DNA of 64,000 nt from Psychromonas sp. SA13A (GTDB lineage Bacteria > Pseudomonadota > Gammaproteobacteria > Enterobacterales > Psychromonadaceae): positions 62,001-126,000 of the forward strand of contig NZ_WTKU01000006.1 in assembly GCF_011378715.1 (NCBI RefSeq), in the 5' to 3' direction. Under the pieces are notes generated by a model that saw only the letters and a list, made by a program, of their open reading frames with translations, was not told where the DNA came from and made no database searches. The translations under genes were made by a program, and so were the position numbers. Shown in pieces: positions 16,349 through 27,147 of this stretch (within the stretch, counting starts at the first letter, position 1; each line of letters starts with the position of its first letter).

Positions 16349-17533
16349 TTAATTAATTCCCATCGCATAACGCATAACTCTATTTTTAATCTGCCCCGAT
16401 TGTTGCGCTACACCTAAAAAGCTTTTTCTTATGATACGAATCAATGGGTCATCTGATTTACTGACTTTATAAAACACATCCATGCCTGTTTGCATTAATA
16501 GATTGGCAGGTCGTCGCTGACATTGGTAGCGTTTTAGTAATTCAGGTATCGGCAAATCACTGCATTGAGTGAGTAATTCAACAAGGCATTGCACATCCTT
16601 AAATCCTAAGTTAACTCCTTGTCCAGCCAATGGATTAATACTATGTGCAGCATCACCAACTAAAACGACACTACCTTGATAATAATGTTTAGCATGGCGT
16701 CGAACCAATGGAAACCCACCTTTGTTATGCACTTCAAAATCAAAATCAAGTTTAGGAAATTCAGTTAGAATGGCTTGCTTGAGTTGCTGGTTAGTTAAGC
16801 TTTGCAGTTGCTTTATTTTCTGTGGGCTGTGATACCACACTAAACTCGCATTATTACCCGCTAGTGGTAAAAAAGCACAGGGCCCTGTTTCTCTGAATTC
16901 TTGCCACGTGACACTTTGCTGTGGGCAGTCCGTGGTGATATTAATTAATAAACAATGTTGACGATAATCCCAACTTGTAACTGGCATTTGTAAGTGTTTA
17001 CGTACTGCTGAGTTACCACCATCACAGGCAAGCAATAACTCAGCTTTGATGATCTGCTGATCCGCAAGAGTCACTGTCACACGTTGATGGTTTTTGCCAT
17101 TATCTTGCTCAAGACCTTGAGTAATATCGACTACTTGAGTATTTTCATAGAAGTGAACGTTTGCTAACTGTTTAAGGCGTTGCCACAATACCGCTTGGAT
17201 CCAACGATTCTCTGCGATATAACCTAATTGTTCTGCGCCTATATCATCACTTGAAAAAACTAACTTTTGACTGACCTTTTCCCACGTCTGTAAACCTTGA
17301 TAAGCACATAAGCGCTCTAATGGAATATCGTCCCAGACTCCCGCTTGCTCAAGTAAGTGCTTACTTTGCGCGCTAAACGCTGAAACACGGAGGTCAAAGG
17401 GGGCATCTTGCGCTGGCATTTGTACCGAAGACTTTTCAATCAGGTGTAATGTATCACCATGCTGAGCGAGTAATAATGCAGATAACGCACCGACCATTCC
17501 ACCGCCAACAATAATTATTTCTCTATTTGCCAT
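16349..17533 (-). CDS. ubiF: Ubiquinone biosynthesis hydroxylase UbiF
   Basis: FAD-dependent monooxygenase that hydroxylates demethoxyubiquinol in ubiquinone synthesis. The start at 17533 has GAGGG five bases upstream and gives a 394-residue protein of UbiF length. The frame upstream to 17758 encodes a poorly coding extension and is rejected. Motifs are the dinucleotide-binding IIVGGGMVGALSALLLAQHG and, near residue 290, VGDAAHSINPLAGQGVNLG. The C terminus MQTGMDVFYKVS...RYAMGI matches E. coli UbiF. Divergence from miaB is the E. coli gene order, supporting UbiF over UbiH or VisC. Confidence 0.9.
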   Translation of the reverse strand: MANREIIIVGGGMVGALSALLLAQHGDTLHLIEKSSVQMPAQDAPFDLRVSAFSAQSKHLLEQAGVWDDIPLERLCAYQGLQTWEKVSQKLVFSSDDIGAEQLGYIAENRWIQAVLWQRLKQLANVHFYENTQVVDITQGLEQDNGKNHQRVTVTLADQQIIKAELLLACDGGNSAVRKHLQMPVTSWDYRQHCLLINITTDCPQQSVTWQEFRETGPCAFLPLAGNNASLVWYHSPQKIKQLQSLTNQQLKQAILTEFPKLDFDFEVHNKGGFPLVRRHAKHYYQGSVVLVGDAAHSINPLAGQGVNLGFKDVQCLVELLTQCSDLPIPELLKRYQCQRRPANLLMQTGMDVFYKVSKSDDPLIRIIRKSFLGVAQQSGQIKNRVMRYAMGIN

Positions 17534-17788
17534 TACACCCTCAATTTTTGAATTGACCTTGAATTTTTGCATTGGTATTGAATATCCATTGTACGTAAAA
17601 GAAAGCGACTTGGGAAAATTAACCTGATTTTTTAATTGCTTAAAATCAAGATACAAGCGGTTACCAAGATAAAAATAAAAGTGAATGAAAAGCATGCAAA
17701 CAAAAAGTAGCATGATTGCTTTGATATGCGTAAAATGCGACCTCGTTTTAAGAAACACACTAATTAGTCAGCATAGTAGGCAGTGAAT

Positions 17789-19210
17789 ATGAGCATGAAA
17801 TTACACGTTAAAACCTGGGGTTGTCAGATGAATGAATACGATTCATCTAAGATGGCGGACCTTTTAAGTGCAAGCAACGGATATGTTTCTGTTGATGAAG
17901 CAGAAGATGCTGACGTGATCTTACTCAATACCTGTTCTATTCGTGAGAAAGCGCAGGAAAAAGTATTCCACCAATTAGGTCGTTGGAGAAAACTAAAAGA
18001 AAAAAATCCTAATATCATTATTGGTGTTGGTGGCTGTGTTGCTTCACAGGAAGGTAAAGCTATACGTCGTCGTGCGCCTTATGTAGATATTGTTTTTGGA
18101 CCACAAACGTTACACCGTTTACCAAAAATGATTCAAGATGTGAAAGAAAACAAAGGTAACGTGGTTGACGTTAGTTTCCCTGAAATTGAAAAATTTGATT
18201 CAATGCCAGAGCCTAAAGCAGACGGTGCAACGGCCTTTGTTTCGATCATGGAAGGTTGTTCTAAATATTGTACTTTCTGTGTTGTACCTTATACACGTGG
18301 TGAAGAAGTTAGCCGTCCGTTAGATGACATTTTATTAGAAGTTGCGCAGCTTGCAGAACAAGGTGTGCGTGAGATTAATTTATTGGGTCAAAATGTAAAT
18401 TCATACATTGGTGCAATGCATGATGGTGAAGAATGTAGCTTTTCTGAATTATTACGTTACGTAGCCTCAATTGATGGTATTGATCGTTTACGTTATACCA
18501 CCAGTAACCCAATTGATTTTACTGATGAAATCATTGACGTTTACCGTGATACACCTGAATTAGTTGATTTCTTGCATTTGCCTGTTCAAGCAGGGGCGGA
18601 TCGTATTTTGAACTTAATGAAACGTGGCCACACGATAGCGCAATACAAAGAAAAAATTGCCGCATTAAAAGAAGTTCGCCCTAACCTGACCATCAGCTCA
18701 GATTTTATCGTTGGTTTTCCAAATGAAACGGATGAAGATTTTCAGCAAACAATGGATCTGATTAACTTTATTGGTTTTGATACTAGCTACAGCTTTATTT
18801 ATAGCCAACGTCCAGGCACTCCAGCAGCAGATATGCCTGATGATGTGACCTTAGAAACAAAGAAAAAACGCTTAGCTATCTTACAAGATCGTATTCATCA
18901 GCATTCGCAATTGATTGGTCGCCGTATGGTCGGCTCAGTACAACGAATTTTAGTTGAAGGCCCTTCTCGTAAAAACATCATGGAATTATGTGGGCGTACT
19001 GAAAACAACCGTATCGTAAATTTCGAAGGTGATCATCGTTCAATCGGTGGTTTTGTTGATGTTGAAATTACAGAAGTACATACCAACTCAATTCGTGGTA
19101 AGTTTATCCGTGGAGAATCAGAAATGAATCTACGTGAATCAATTCGACCAAGTGATATTGTGAATAAAAAAGCAAATAAGCTTGGTGTTGAAACTTTTAT
19201 CCCAGCTTAA
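17789..19210 (+). CDS. miaB: tRNA-2-methylthio-N6-dimethylallyladenosine synthase MiaB
   Basis: Radical-SAM methylthiotransferase that adds the 2-methylthio group to i6A37 of tRNA. It shows the N-terminal UPF0004 domain with cluster cysteines ([26 protein letters not shown]), the radical-SAM motif CSKYCTFC near residue 155, and a C-terminal TRAM domain. The start at 17789 ([12 protein letters not shown]) aligns with the E. coli start, with AGG eight bases upstream. The GTG at 17783 is too close to that site. First gene of the miaB-ybeZ-ybeY-corC-lnt run. Confidence 0.95.
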   Translation: MSMKLHVKTWGCQMNEYDSSKMADLLSASNGYVSVDEAEDADVILLNTCSIREKAQEKVFHQLGRWRKLKEKNPNIIIGVGGCVASQEGKAIRRRAPYVDIVFGPQTLHRLPKMIQDVKENKGNVVDVSFPEIEKFDSMPEPKADGATAFVSIMEGCSKYCTFCVVPYTRGEEVSRPLDDILLEVAQLAEQGVREINLLGQNVNSYIGAMHDGEECSFSELLRYVASIDGIDRLRYTTSNPIDFTDEIIDVYRDTPELVDFLHLPVQAGADRILNLMKRGHTIAQYKEKIAALKEVRPNLTISSDFIVGFPNETDEDFQQTMDLINFIGFDTSYSFIYSQRPGTPAADMPDDVTLETKKKRLAILQDRIHQHSQLIGRRMVGSVQRILVEGPSRKNIMELCGRTENNRIVNFEGDHRSIGGFVDVEITEVHTNSIRGKFIRGESEMNLRESIRPSDIVNKKANKLGVETFIPA

Positions 19211-19256
19211 TTTTTATTTTTATAATTTTTAGCTCAGCAAAAGAAGGCGTTACAAT

Positions 19257-20291
19257 TTGACCACAAAATTAACGACAGTACATCTTGAATTAGTCCCAGC
19301 AGACAAAGACCGTTTAGCGGTTTTATGCGGTTCATTTGACGATAATATTAAACAAATTGAACGCCGTTTGGGTGTTGAAATCATTTATAAAGATGCGCAG
19401 TTTCAAGTAGTAGGCGAACACCGTTATGCCCAAGCTTGCAGTGATTTATTAAATGACTTGTACATTGAAACACAGCCTATTAAAGGCAAAGCACCGCGCT
19501 TATCCGATGAAGATGTACATTTAGCTTTACAGAATTTATTCAGTGAACATCGTTTGTTAGAAGTAAAACCAGCCTCTGAAGATCCTGGTTTTAAAAGTTT
19601 AACCATTAAAACTAAACGTGGTGTGATTAAACCGCGCGGTGAAAACCAAACTAAATACGTCAGTAATATTTTACGTAATGATATTACCTTTGGTGTTGGC
19701 CCTGCCGGCACGGGTAAAACTTACTTAGCTGTGGCTTGTGCAGTTGAAGCCTTAGAACGCCAAGAAGTGCGTCGTATTCTATTAACACGCCCAGCGGTTG
19801 AAGCAGGCGAAAAGCTAGGTTTTCTACCAGGTGATTTATCACAAAAAGTAGATCCGTACTTACGCCCTTTATACGACGCATTATTTGAAATGTTAGGTTT
19901 CGAAAAAGTTGAAAAGCTAATTGAAAAAAATATCATTGAAATTGCACCGTTGGCTTACATGCGCGGACGTACTCTAAATGATGCTTTTGTTATTTTGGAT
20001 GAAAGCCAAAATACGACAACAGAACAAATGAAAATGTTTCTGACCCGTATTGGTTTTAACTCTACAGCGGTTATTACCGGTGATATCACGCAAATTGATT
20101 TACCACGTCATCAAAAGTCTGGTTTACGCCATGCCATTGAAGTATTAGGCGAAGTCGATGAAGGTATCAGTTTTAACTTTTTCTTAGCCGATGACGTAGT
20201 ACGCCATCCGGTTGTTGCGCGTATTGTGAAAGCTTACGATGCCTTTGATAGAAAAAAAGAAATTGCAGAAAGTGAAGCGAGTAACGCGTAA
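19257..20291 (+). CDS. ybeZ: PhoH-like ATPase YbeZ
   Basis: Cytoplasmic PhoH-family P-loop ATPase of 344 residues. Walker A is [11 protein letters not shown] near residue 148 and Walker B is FVILDESQN near 248. It is linked to RNA processing through its conserved partner YbeY (family knowledge). It starts with TTG; no in-frame ATG or GTG lies nearby, and AAGAAGG is upstream. Its stop overlaps the ybeY start by one base (TAATG). Confidence 0.93.
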   Translation: MTTKLTTVHLELVPADKDRLAVLCGSFDDNIKQIERRLGVEIIYKDAQFQVVGEHRYAQACSDLLNDLYIETQPIKGKAPRLSDEDVHLALQNLFSEHRLLEVKPASEDPGFKSLTIKTKRGVIKPRGENQTKYVSNILRNDITFGVGPAGTGKTYLAVACAVEALERQEVRRILLTRPAVEAGEKLGFLPGDLSQKVDPYLRPLYDALFEMLGFEKVEKLIEKNIIEIAPLAYMRGRTLNDAFVILDESQNTTTEQMKMFLTRIGFNSTAVITGDITQIDLPRHQKSGLRHAIEVLGEVDEGISFNFFLADDVVRHPVVARIVKAYDAFDRKKEIAESEASNA

Positions 20292-20767
20292 TGGAACTTT
20301 ATGTGGATTTACAGCTGGCGACTGAAGACCAACAAGCACTGCCAGACTTAGCCCAATTAGAAAAGTGGATAAGTACAACCCTCCTTGCAGCTAGCGATGA
20401 AATGCGCGATGATGCGGAACTAACGGTGCGTATTGTAGATAGTGAAGAAAGTCAGCAGTTGAATCACCAATATAGAGACAAAGATAAACCAACTAATGTT
20501 TTATCTTTTCCTTTCCAAAATCCGCCTGGGATCACTTTACCCTTATTAGGGGATCTAGTAATCTGTAAACAGGTGGTTGAAAAAGAAGCAATGGAACAAC
20601 AGAAAGCGTTGACCTCACATTGGGCACACATGCTAGTACATGGTACGCTGCATTTATTAGGTTACGACCATATTGATGATGATGAAGCAGAAGAGATGGA
20701 AAGCATTGAAACTAAACTACTGATTGAGTTAGGTTTCAGTGACCCTTATTTAAGCGAAAAAGAGTAA
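20291..20767 (+). CDS. ybeY: Endoribonuclease YbeY
   Basis: Zinc-dependent endoribonuclease acting in 16S rRNA maturation and ribosome quality control. The metal-binding signature [15 protein letters not shown] (H-x3-H-x5-H) is near residue 117. [14 protein letters not shown] is the other family hallmark. Length 158 is typical. Its start overlaps the ybeZ stop and corC starts 9 bp after its stop, showing one operon. Confidence 0.96.
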   Translation: MELYVDLQLATEDQQALPDLAQLEKWISTTLLAASDEMRDDAELTVRIVDSEESQQLNHQYRDKDKPTNVLSFPFQNPPGITLPLLGDLVICKQVVEKEAMEQQKALTSHWAHMLVHGTLHLLGYDHIDDDEAEEMESIETKLLIELGFSDPYLSEKE

Positions 20768-20776
20768 ATAAAATTA

Positions 20777-21649
20777 ATGTCGGAAGATTATCATTCTAGC
20801 AACGAGCAGCCTAAAGAAGGCCTGCTCGATAAAATCGGCAACCTTTTCCAAGGCGAGCCAAAGAGTCAAGAAGAGTTATTAGATGTGATTGATAGCGCTA
20901 AACAGCGCCAAGTTATCGATCAAAAAACCAAAGAAATGATAAAAGGTGTGATCGACGTATCTAAGATGCGCGTTCGAGACATCATGATCCCACGTTCACA
21001 AATGGTAACCCTAGGTTTACATCAGCCTGTTGAAGAGTTGTTGCCAGAAATTATCAGATCTGCACACTCCCGCTTTCCTGTTATCACAGAAGATAAAGAC
21101 CATGTCGTCGGTTTGCTATTGGCAAAAGACTTGATTCAATATGGTTTCAGCTCGGATCCAGATGATTTTAAAATAGAAGATATTCTCAGAGAAGCCGTAG
21201 TGGTGCCTGAGAGTAAGCGCTTAGATACCCTATTAAAAGAGTTCCGCAGTCAACGTTACCATATGGCTATCGTCGTCGATGAGTACGGTGGTGTATCTGG
21301 CTTGGTCACTATTGAAGATATTTTAGAAGTGATTGTGGGTGAGATTGAAGATGAATTTGATTACGAAGAAGAAGATGAAATTCGTCAAATAGGTAAACGT
21401 ACTTATACTGTAAGTGCACTCACCACTCTGGCTGATTTTAATGCTTTTTTTGAAACTGATTATAATATTGAAATTCAAGATACGATTGGCGGTTTAATTT
21501 TGCATGAGCTAGGTCACTTACCTAGCCGTGGTGAAAAAATAACTATTGCAGAGCATAAGTTTAAAGTCACTAATGCAGATAATCGTCGCTTAGTACAGTT
21601 ACAAGTACGTGTTCCAAAAGAACTTAAAAAAGAGCTCAAAAGAGATTGA
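20777..21649 (+). CDS. corC: Magnesium/cobalt efflux-associated protein CorC (YbeX)
   Basis: The 290-residue cytosolic protein has two CBS domains (about residues 65-190, beginning [14 protein letters not shown] and including [19 protein letters not shown]). A C-terminal CorC/HlyC transporter-associated domain follows (about 205-285). Linked to Mg2+/Co2+ homeostasis (family knowledge). Its end overlaps the lnt start by 4 bases, so translation is probably coupled. Confidence 0.94.
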   Translation: MSEDYHSSNEQPKEGLLDKIGNLFQGEPKSQEELLDVIDSAKQRQVIDQKTKEMIKGVIDVSKMRVRDIMIPRSQMVTLGLHQPVEELLPEIIRSAHSRFPVITEDKDHVVGLLLAKDLIQYGFSSDPDDFKIEDILREAVVVPESKRLDTLLKEFRSQRYHMAIVVDEYGGVSGLVTIEDILEVIVGEIEDEFDYEEEDEIRQIGKRTYTVSALTTLADFNAFFETDYNIEIQDTIGGLILHELGHLPSRGEKITIAEHKFKVTNADNRRLVQLQVRVPKELKKELKRD

Positions 21650-23280
21650 AAAAAAGCTTAAGCAAATTACAGGGCAAGATCATCTCTTCTCTGGCCGCGC
21701 AATTAATAATTGCAGTATTGTTAGGCGCGATACAAGTATTTGCTTTTGCACCTTTTCAACAATGGTGGGTTTTATACCCATCCTTTGTTGGCTTGTTTTT
21801 ATTGCTGCAACAAACGCAATTAGTAAACAAAAAATTATTCTTAGTCTGCTTTAGTTTTAACTTATCAATGTTCATTGCCACTATGCATTGGATCTATGTC
21901 AGCATGGATCTTTTTGGCGGAATGCCGAGTATTGTTAGCGGCTTATTGATTGTTGTGTTGTGTGCTTATCTCGCCTTATTTCCAACCCTCGCGTTATGGT
22001 TAAGTTATAAAATTAAATTACCAGAAAATAGTTCAGCTATTAGGTTGCTACTCATTTTACCTAGTTTGTGGTTGCTCACGGATTGGTTACGGGGTTGGGT
22101 ATTAACGGGTATGCCTTGGGCCTACCTTGGTTACAGCCATGCAGATACCCCATTAGCAGGGTTTGCTCCTATATTTGGTGTGCAAGGCATCACTTTAGCG
22201 GTAATGCTTATTTGTTGTGCGCTGACGTTAATATTAATCAAACAATTTCAGCGCTTATCTTGCTTGTTAATTATTTTTTTAGTGTCGAGTGGTTATGCTT
22301 TAAAACAACTGACCTTTACCGAATTACAACCAGCGGTCAACGTTGCATTAGTGCAAGGTAACATCGATCAGAATGAAAAATGGAAAGCAGACCAGCTGTA
22401 CCCTTCTTTGTTCAAATATTTAGACTTGTCCAAGGCAAGTTCGAAGCTCATTTCTCCTGCAACAAATAAAAACAGCCCTGATACTATTCCGCAAAAGAGT
22501 AACCAAGCGCAGACTAATGATAATGAGTTAATCATTTGGCCTGAATCCGCTATTGCAGGCTTGGAAATAGACATGCAGCGTTTTTTACAACCTTTATCAA
22601 AAGAGTTGGCACTACAAGGAAAAACTCTATTAACCGGAATTATTAATTATAATATTAGAGAGAATGAGTATTTTAATACCATTATCATGCTTGGCAAACT
22701 CCCTGAAGGACAAGGTTATTCACCAATAAGTCCAAATAGATATAATAAACATCACCTTTTACCGATTGGTGAGTTTGTGCCCTTTGAAGATATTTTACGC
22801 CCGTTAGCGCCTTATTTTAATTTACCCATGTCGAGTTTTAATCGAGGCCCAGAAGTGCAAAAAAACCTAAGCTTTGAGCAAACAACCTTAGCCCCTTCAC
22901 TATGTTATGAAATTGCCTTTCCCGAACTATTGCGAAAAAATGTTGGTATAGAAACGGGCATGATTATTACCCTGAGCAATGATGCTTGGTTTGGACACTC
23001 AATTGGCCCTGCACAACATTTAGAGATAGCCAGAATGCGTGCTATTGAGTTAGGACGTCCGTTATTACGTAGTACCAATAACGGGATCACCGCTATCTAT
23101 GACAGTAAGGGTAATGAATTAGGGCGATTACCATCAAATACAGCCGCAGTATTAAGACGTTCAATACAGCCAGCCTATGGACAAACCCCCTATCAAAAAA
23201 TGGGCCAAATCCCTTTATTTATTTTTTGTTTTTTTGCTTTATTATCAGCTTTTATTTTAAACAAAAGACAAACCGCTTAA
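21646..23280 (+). CDS. lnt: Apolipoprotein N-acyltransferase Lnt
   Basis: Inner-membrane enzyme that adds the third acyl chain to lipoproteins. Several N-terminal membrane helices (about residues 10-220) are followed by a periplasmic carbon-nitrogen hydrolase domain with the Glu-Lys-Cys triad regions IIWPESAIAG, NKHHLLPIGEFVPFE and SLCYEIAFPE. The likely TTG start overlaps the corC stop. At 544 residues it is slightly longer than E. coli Lnt (512). Last gene of the operon. Confidence 0.95.
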   Translation: MKKSLSKLQGKIISSLAAQLIIAVLLGAIQVFAFAPFQQWWVLYPSFVGLFLLLQQTQLVNKKLFLVCFSFNLSMFIATMHWIYVSMDLFGGMPSIVSGLLIVVLCAYLALFPTLALWLSYKIKLPENSSAIRLLLILPSLWLLTDWLRGWVLTGMPWAYLGYSHADTPLAGFAPIFGVQGITLAVMLICCALTLILIKQFQRLSCLLIIFLVSSGYALKQLTFTELQPAVNVALVQGNIDQNEKWKADQLYPSLFKYLDLSKASSKLISPATNKNSPDTIPQKSNQAQTNDNELIIWPESAIAGLEIDMQRFLQPLSKELALQGKTLLTGIINYNIRENEYFNTIIMLGKLPEGQGYSPISPNRYNKHHLLPIGEFVPFEDILRPLAPYFNLPMSSFNRGPEVQKNLSFEQTTLAPSLCYEIAFPELLRKNVGIETGMIITLSNDAWFGHSIGPAQHLEIARMRAIELGRPLLRSTNNGITAIYDSKGNELGRLPSNTAAVLRRSIQPAYGQTPYQKMGQIPLFIFCFFALLSAFILNKRQTA

Positions 23281-23344
23281 TCGTCAGTACCTTCACAAAA
23301 ACTATTTCCTAAACTGCTCTCTCAGAGGTTGATTAAGGCGTGTT

Positions 23345-24715
23345 ATGAAAAATAAAATCCTTACGTTTCGCGATAAAAGCTTTCAAAAAAAATTGTGGAC
23401 CTTGGCACTACCTATCACTCTACAATCACTACTTTATTCATTTCTCGGGTTAGTAGATATTCTGATGGTGAGTCAACTTGGCGAATCTGAAATTGCTGCC
23501 GTCGGCTTAGGTAATAAAGTATTTTTCTTTAACTTATTAATGATGGTCGGTGTCAGCCATGCAGGCGGTGTGCTCGCCGCTCAATATTTTGGTGCCAAAG
23601 AGCTTTCAGGCTTACGTCGTAGTTTAATCACCTCTTTATTAATTAGTTTTGTTGTCACCCTACCTTTTGTTGCATTTTATGTGCTCTCACCAAGCACTGT
23701 CACAAGTTTAGCCAGTGATGACCCTGTATTGCTTGTTTTTGCTAACCAATATTTAAAAATCACAGCCTACAGCTTTTTATTTATCGCAGTCGTCTTACCA
23801 TTAGAAACCGCACTACGTTCTGCTGGCGATACTAAAACGGCCATGAATATTAGTTTTTTAGTGCTGCCACTGAACGCTTTTTTTAACTATATCTTAATAT
23901 TTGGGCATGCTGGTTTCCCCGCTATGGGAGTAGAAGGCAGTGCTTGGGGAACTTTTTTAGCTCGCGCTATTCAAATGCTATTATTGATATTATTTATTGC
24001 TAAAAAAAGGCCTTTTATCTTAGCCAGTTTAGTAGAGATAAAGACTGCTTTATCGCTGTTAGACATCAAACGTTATTTGAAACTTGCAATTCCAATGATA
24101 TTGCATGATAGCGGATGGGCTTTAGGTGTTTTTGTTTACACGCTGATCTTTGCCATGATTGGTGTGCAAGAACTAGCAGTAATGAGCATGGTATCGACGA
24201 TAGAACAAACGATATTCGCCTTATTTATCGGCGTAGCAATTGCGAGTGGTACCATGATTGGTCATGAGCTAGGAGCAAAAGCATTCGATAGAGCTTGGCA
24301 ACAGGCTTGGACATTTATTTTATTTGTGCCGGTTTTAGCATTTATATTTATACCGCTGATCATTTATTTTAGAGAGCCGGTATTATCGCTATTTCCTTCA
24401 CTTTCTGCGTCCGCTAATGCGAGCGCATCACAAGTGTTACTGGTACTTGCTTGTGCCCTGTTTATTCGTGTTGTGAACTTTATCGGTATTATTGGCGTAT
24501 TACGCAGCGGTGGAGATATCAATTACAGTACGTTTATGGATATTTTTTGCATGTGGTGTGTTGGTATTCCACTGACTTACGTTGCAGTTACTTATTATAA
24601 TTTCAGTTTAGTAGAAGCTTATATTGTTACGCTTTCCGAAGAGTTAATAAAAGTAATATTAGTCATTCATCGTGTGCACAAAAAACACTGGCTTAGGAAT
24701 GTATTACCTACTTAA
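23345..24715 (+). CDS. MATE-family multidrug/metabolite exporter
   Basis: The 456-residue membrane protein has 12 predicted helices in two homologous halves. LALPITLQSLLYSFLGLVDILMVSQLGESEIAAVGLG is the MATE N-terminal signature. A symmetrical second half begins near residue 240 (KLAIPMILHDSGWALGVFVY). These are Na+- or H+-coupled exporters of cationic drugs or metabolites, and the substrate is not predictable. It stands after lnt with a 64-bp gap and may have its own promoter. Confidence 0.88.
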   Translation: MKNKILTFRDKSFQKKLWTLALPITLQSLLYSFLGLVDILMVSQLGESEIAAVGLGNKVFFFNLLMMVGVSHAGGVLAAQYFGAKELSGLRRSLITSLLISFVVTLPFVAFYVLSPSTVTSLASDDPVLLVFANQYLKITAYSFLFIAVVLPLETALRSAGDTKTAMNISFLVLPLNAFFNYILIFGHAGFPAMGVEGSAWGTFLARAIQMLLLILFIAKKRPFILASLVEIKTALSLLDIKRYLKLAIPMILHDSGWALGVFVYTLIFAMIGVQELAVMSMVSTIEQTIFALFIGVAIASGTMIGHELGAKAFDRAWQQAWTFILFVPVLAFIFIPLIIYFREPVLSLFPSLSASANASASQVLLVLACALFIRVVNFIGIIGVLRSGGDINYSTFMDIFCMWCVGIPLTYVAVTYYNFSLVEAYIVTLSEELIKVILVIHRVHKKHWLRNVLPT

Positions 24716-24816
24716 ACCTGAACGATAAAGGGCGTCACAAACAATTTATCACTGCTATTTATAACGCAAACTGATACCATATTTTTTTGATTTTTAACTA
24801 ACGCTAAGGAAATCGC

Positions 24817-25608
24817 ATGTTTTTAAAAAAAACGGCCATTATAACACTTACTTCACTATTTTTGACCGTTGGATGTATCTCTATTTCTACTACTGAAACT
24901 GAACAAAAAATTCAGCAAACACTCACCGAACAAGCGACAAAAATTACAGAGTTAGAAACTGAATTAATGACTTCTAAAGCAGATATTGAGCAAAAACAAA
25001 ACTCATTAGAAGCTGTACAAACTGACTTAGAAAAAACCCAAAAAGAAGCGCAAACACTTAACCAACAATTAGCTCAGCAAATAGCAAAACAAAAAGCTGC
25101 TGCAGCAAAAACACCCAAAAGAAGCAATGTTGTAGTTAGCAAAGTGAGCAAACGCGATATTTATCTAGATAAAACGGTATTGGGTCAAACTGAATGGCTA
25201 TATATCAATAAAGCGAAGAAAAGTTTTAGAGCACGTGTTGATACTGGTGCCGCTACCTCGTCAATTAACGCGGTGAATATTCAACATTTTGAACGTGATG
25301 GTAAAAATTGGGTTCGATTTAACATCGCACACGATAAAGATGCAGAAGCCAACATCATTGAAGCAAGAATAGATCGTTACGTGAAAATATTACAGTCTAG
25401 TGAACCTGGTGAAAGAGATCGACGTCCAGTGATCAAGCTTAATGTTCGTATGGGTGGTATTACTCAACAATCTGAATTTACCTTAACCGACCGTCAACAT
25501 ATGGACTATGCAGTACTCATTGGGCGTAGCTTTATACAAGACGTGATGATTGTTGATGTTAGCCAAGATTATATTCATCCTAAGTATCAAGCTGAAGATA
25601 ATAAATAG
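24817..25608 (+). CDS. Retropepsin-like lipoprotein (RimB/'ATP-dependent zinc protease' family)
   Basis: The 263-residue lipoprotein has a signal peptide ending in the lipobox LTVGC (Cys20), a coiled coil at about 25-95, then a PF05618-type retropepsin-like domain. The aspartic-protease motif is RVDTGAATSSINA, with catalytic Asp142. The family name 'ATP-dependent zinc protease' is historical; the DTGA motif points to an aspartic peptidase fold. It is the first of three genes with a 7TM/transglutaminase-like protein and an ATP-grasp ligase, 9 bp before the next gene. Probably acts in the periplasm. Confidence 0.85.
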   Translation: MFLKKTAIITLTSLFLTVGCISISTTETEQKIQQTLTEQATKITELETELMTSKADIEQKQNSLEAVQTDLEKTQKEAQTLNQQLAQQIAKQKAAAAKTPKRSNVVVSKVSKRDIYLDKTVLGQTEWLYINKAKKSFRARVDTGAATSSINAVNIQHFERDGKNWVRFNIAHDKDAEANIIEARIDRYVKILQSSEPGERDRRPVIKLNVRMGGITQQSEFTLTDRQHMDYAVLIGRSFIQDVMIVDVSQDYIHPKYQAEDNK

Positions 25609-25617
25609 GAAACCCCC

Positions 25618-27144
25618 ATGAATGCTCGTATTTTCTTTTTCACCTTAGTAGCAGGACTTTTTTTACTGGGTGTGTTTCAAACAGTACAACGCCATTTGGC
25701 TTTTGATATTCCTTGGATGCCAGGTGAAACACGGTCGGTCTGGAATATTGATGCCAAGATTGAATTTGAAGCGACTGGAAAACCTGTACTCGCCTCATTG
25801 AGTACGCCAAATAGCCAAGCGGGCTATACGCAAATCAGTCAAAATGCAGCTTCTCCGGGTTACGGTTTATCTTTTTTATATGAAGATAATAAACCACAAG
25901 CACAATGGACAATCCGCCAAGCGACAGGTCCTCAGACACTTTATTATAATATTCAGCTGTTAGTTGATAGTGATAGTGTGGATCAACCCATCACTAAGAT
26001 GCCTGAGTTATTTGATACTGAATATGGTGCTGCTGGCTTAGCCGCTGGCACTGATATTATTAAAGATGCCTTTAAAACTAGTGCAGATGCTTTTAGTTTC
26101 ACCCGCGAAATTTTAAAGCAATTAAACACTGAACAGCCTAATCAAAGCATAAGATTAGTCCTTGCGTCTAAAAGCTCTAAAACAAACATTCTGATTGGAT
26201 TACTTAACGAAGCTAAAATTCCTACTAAAAAAGTGGGAGCATTAGCTTTAGAAGATGGTCGTCGTCGTCAGCATTTGCAACCTTTGGTTGAAGTTTTCCA
26301 AGAAAAAAATGGAAAAATTGAATCTCGCTTATTTGATGCTTCAAGCCTTCAAGAGGTGGATCGCAAAGATCTATTACTGTGGGATCAAAGTGGTAAAGCA
26401 TTATTAGAATTAACTGGAGGAGTGAACTCTAAAGTCAGCTTCTCAATGATTCAGCAAGACCAACCAGCGTTAGCGGCTATTTTGCAAAAGAATGACAACG
26501 AACATTTATTCAATTTCTCGATCCATAGTTTACCTATTGAAGATCAGTCTTTGTTTAAAGGCATCTTAATGATTCCATTGGGTGTGCTGATCGTAGTTAT
26601 GATGCGTGTTTTGATTGGTTTAAAAACATCTGGTACTTTCATGCCGGTATTGATCGCAATGGCCTTTATTCAAACTAGCTTAATCACTGGTATTGTCGGC
26701 TTTGTGATGTTGGTGGCAGTAGGTTTATTCATTCGCTCCTATCTTTCTCACCTAAATTTATTACTCGTTTCACGGATATCGACAGTGATAATAATGGTTA
26801 TCTTACTAATCGCCCTATTTGGTGTTTTGTCTTATAAACTTGGCTTAACCGAAGGCCTCAAAATCACCTTCTTCCCAATGATCATCTTATCTTGGACCAT
26901 CGAGCGCATGTCAGTGTTATGGGAAGAGGAAGGTGCTAAAGAAGTATTCAAGCAAGGTGGCGGTAGTTTGATCGTGGCTGTATTTGCTTACTTTGTAATG
27001 AGTAATGATGTCACTAGACACCTAATGTTTAACTTTATCGGACTGCAATTTGTGGTCATGGCGCTAGTATTATTACTGGGTAGTTACACTGGTTACCGCT
27101 TATTAGAATTACGCCGCTTCAAGCCATTAGTGGACAAGGAGTAG
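25618..27144 (+). CDS. 7TM protein with inactive-transglutaminase-like domain (UUP1 type)
   Basis: The 508-residue inner-membrane protein has an N-terminal helix (residues 4-22) and a periplasmic part. At about 165-250 there is an inactive transglutaminase-like fold (ILIGLLNEAKIPTKKVGALALEDGRRRQHLQPLVEVF). About seven helices follow from residue 315 to 500. This architecture is known from comparative genomics in conserved clusters with a RimK-like ligase and a retropepsin. It starts 9 bp after the lipoprotein gene and ends 3 bp before the ligase gene. Function is inferred only from the cluster. Confidence 0.82.
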   Translation: MNARIFFFTLVAGLFLLGVFQTVQRHLAFDIPWMPGETRSVWNIDAKIEFEATGKPVLASLSTPNSQAGYTQISQNAASPGYGLSFLYEDNKPQAQWTIRQATGPQTLYYNIQLLVDSDSVDQPITKMPELFDTEYGAAGLAAGTDIIKDAFKTSADAFSFTREILKQLNTEQPNQSIRLVLASKSSKTNILIGLLNEAKIPTKKVGALALEDGRRRQHLQPLVEVFQEKNGKIESRLFDASSLQEVDRKDLLLWDQSGKALLELTGGVNSKVSFSMIQQDQPALAAILQKNDNEHLFNFSIHSLPIEDQSLFKGILMIPLGVLIVVMMRVLIGLKTSGTFMPVLIAMAFIQTSLITGIVGFVMLVAVGLFIRSYLSHLNLLLVSRISTVIIMVILLIALFGVLSYKLGLTEGLKITFFPMIILSWTIERMSVLWEEEGAKEVFKQGGGSLIVAVFAYFVMSNDVTRHLMFNFIGLQFVVMALVLLLGSYTGYRLLELRRFKPLVDKE

Positions 27145-27147
27145 CGC

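Noticed and set aside
17534-17758. N-terminal extension of ubiF
   Set aside because: The extension is absent from UbiF proteins, and a strong ribosome site precedes the ATG at 17533.
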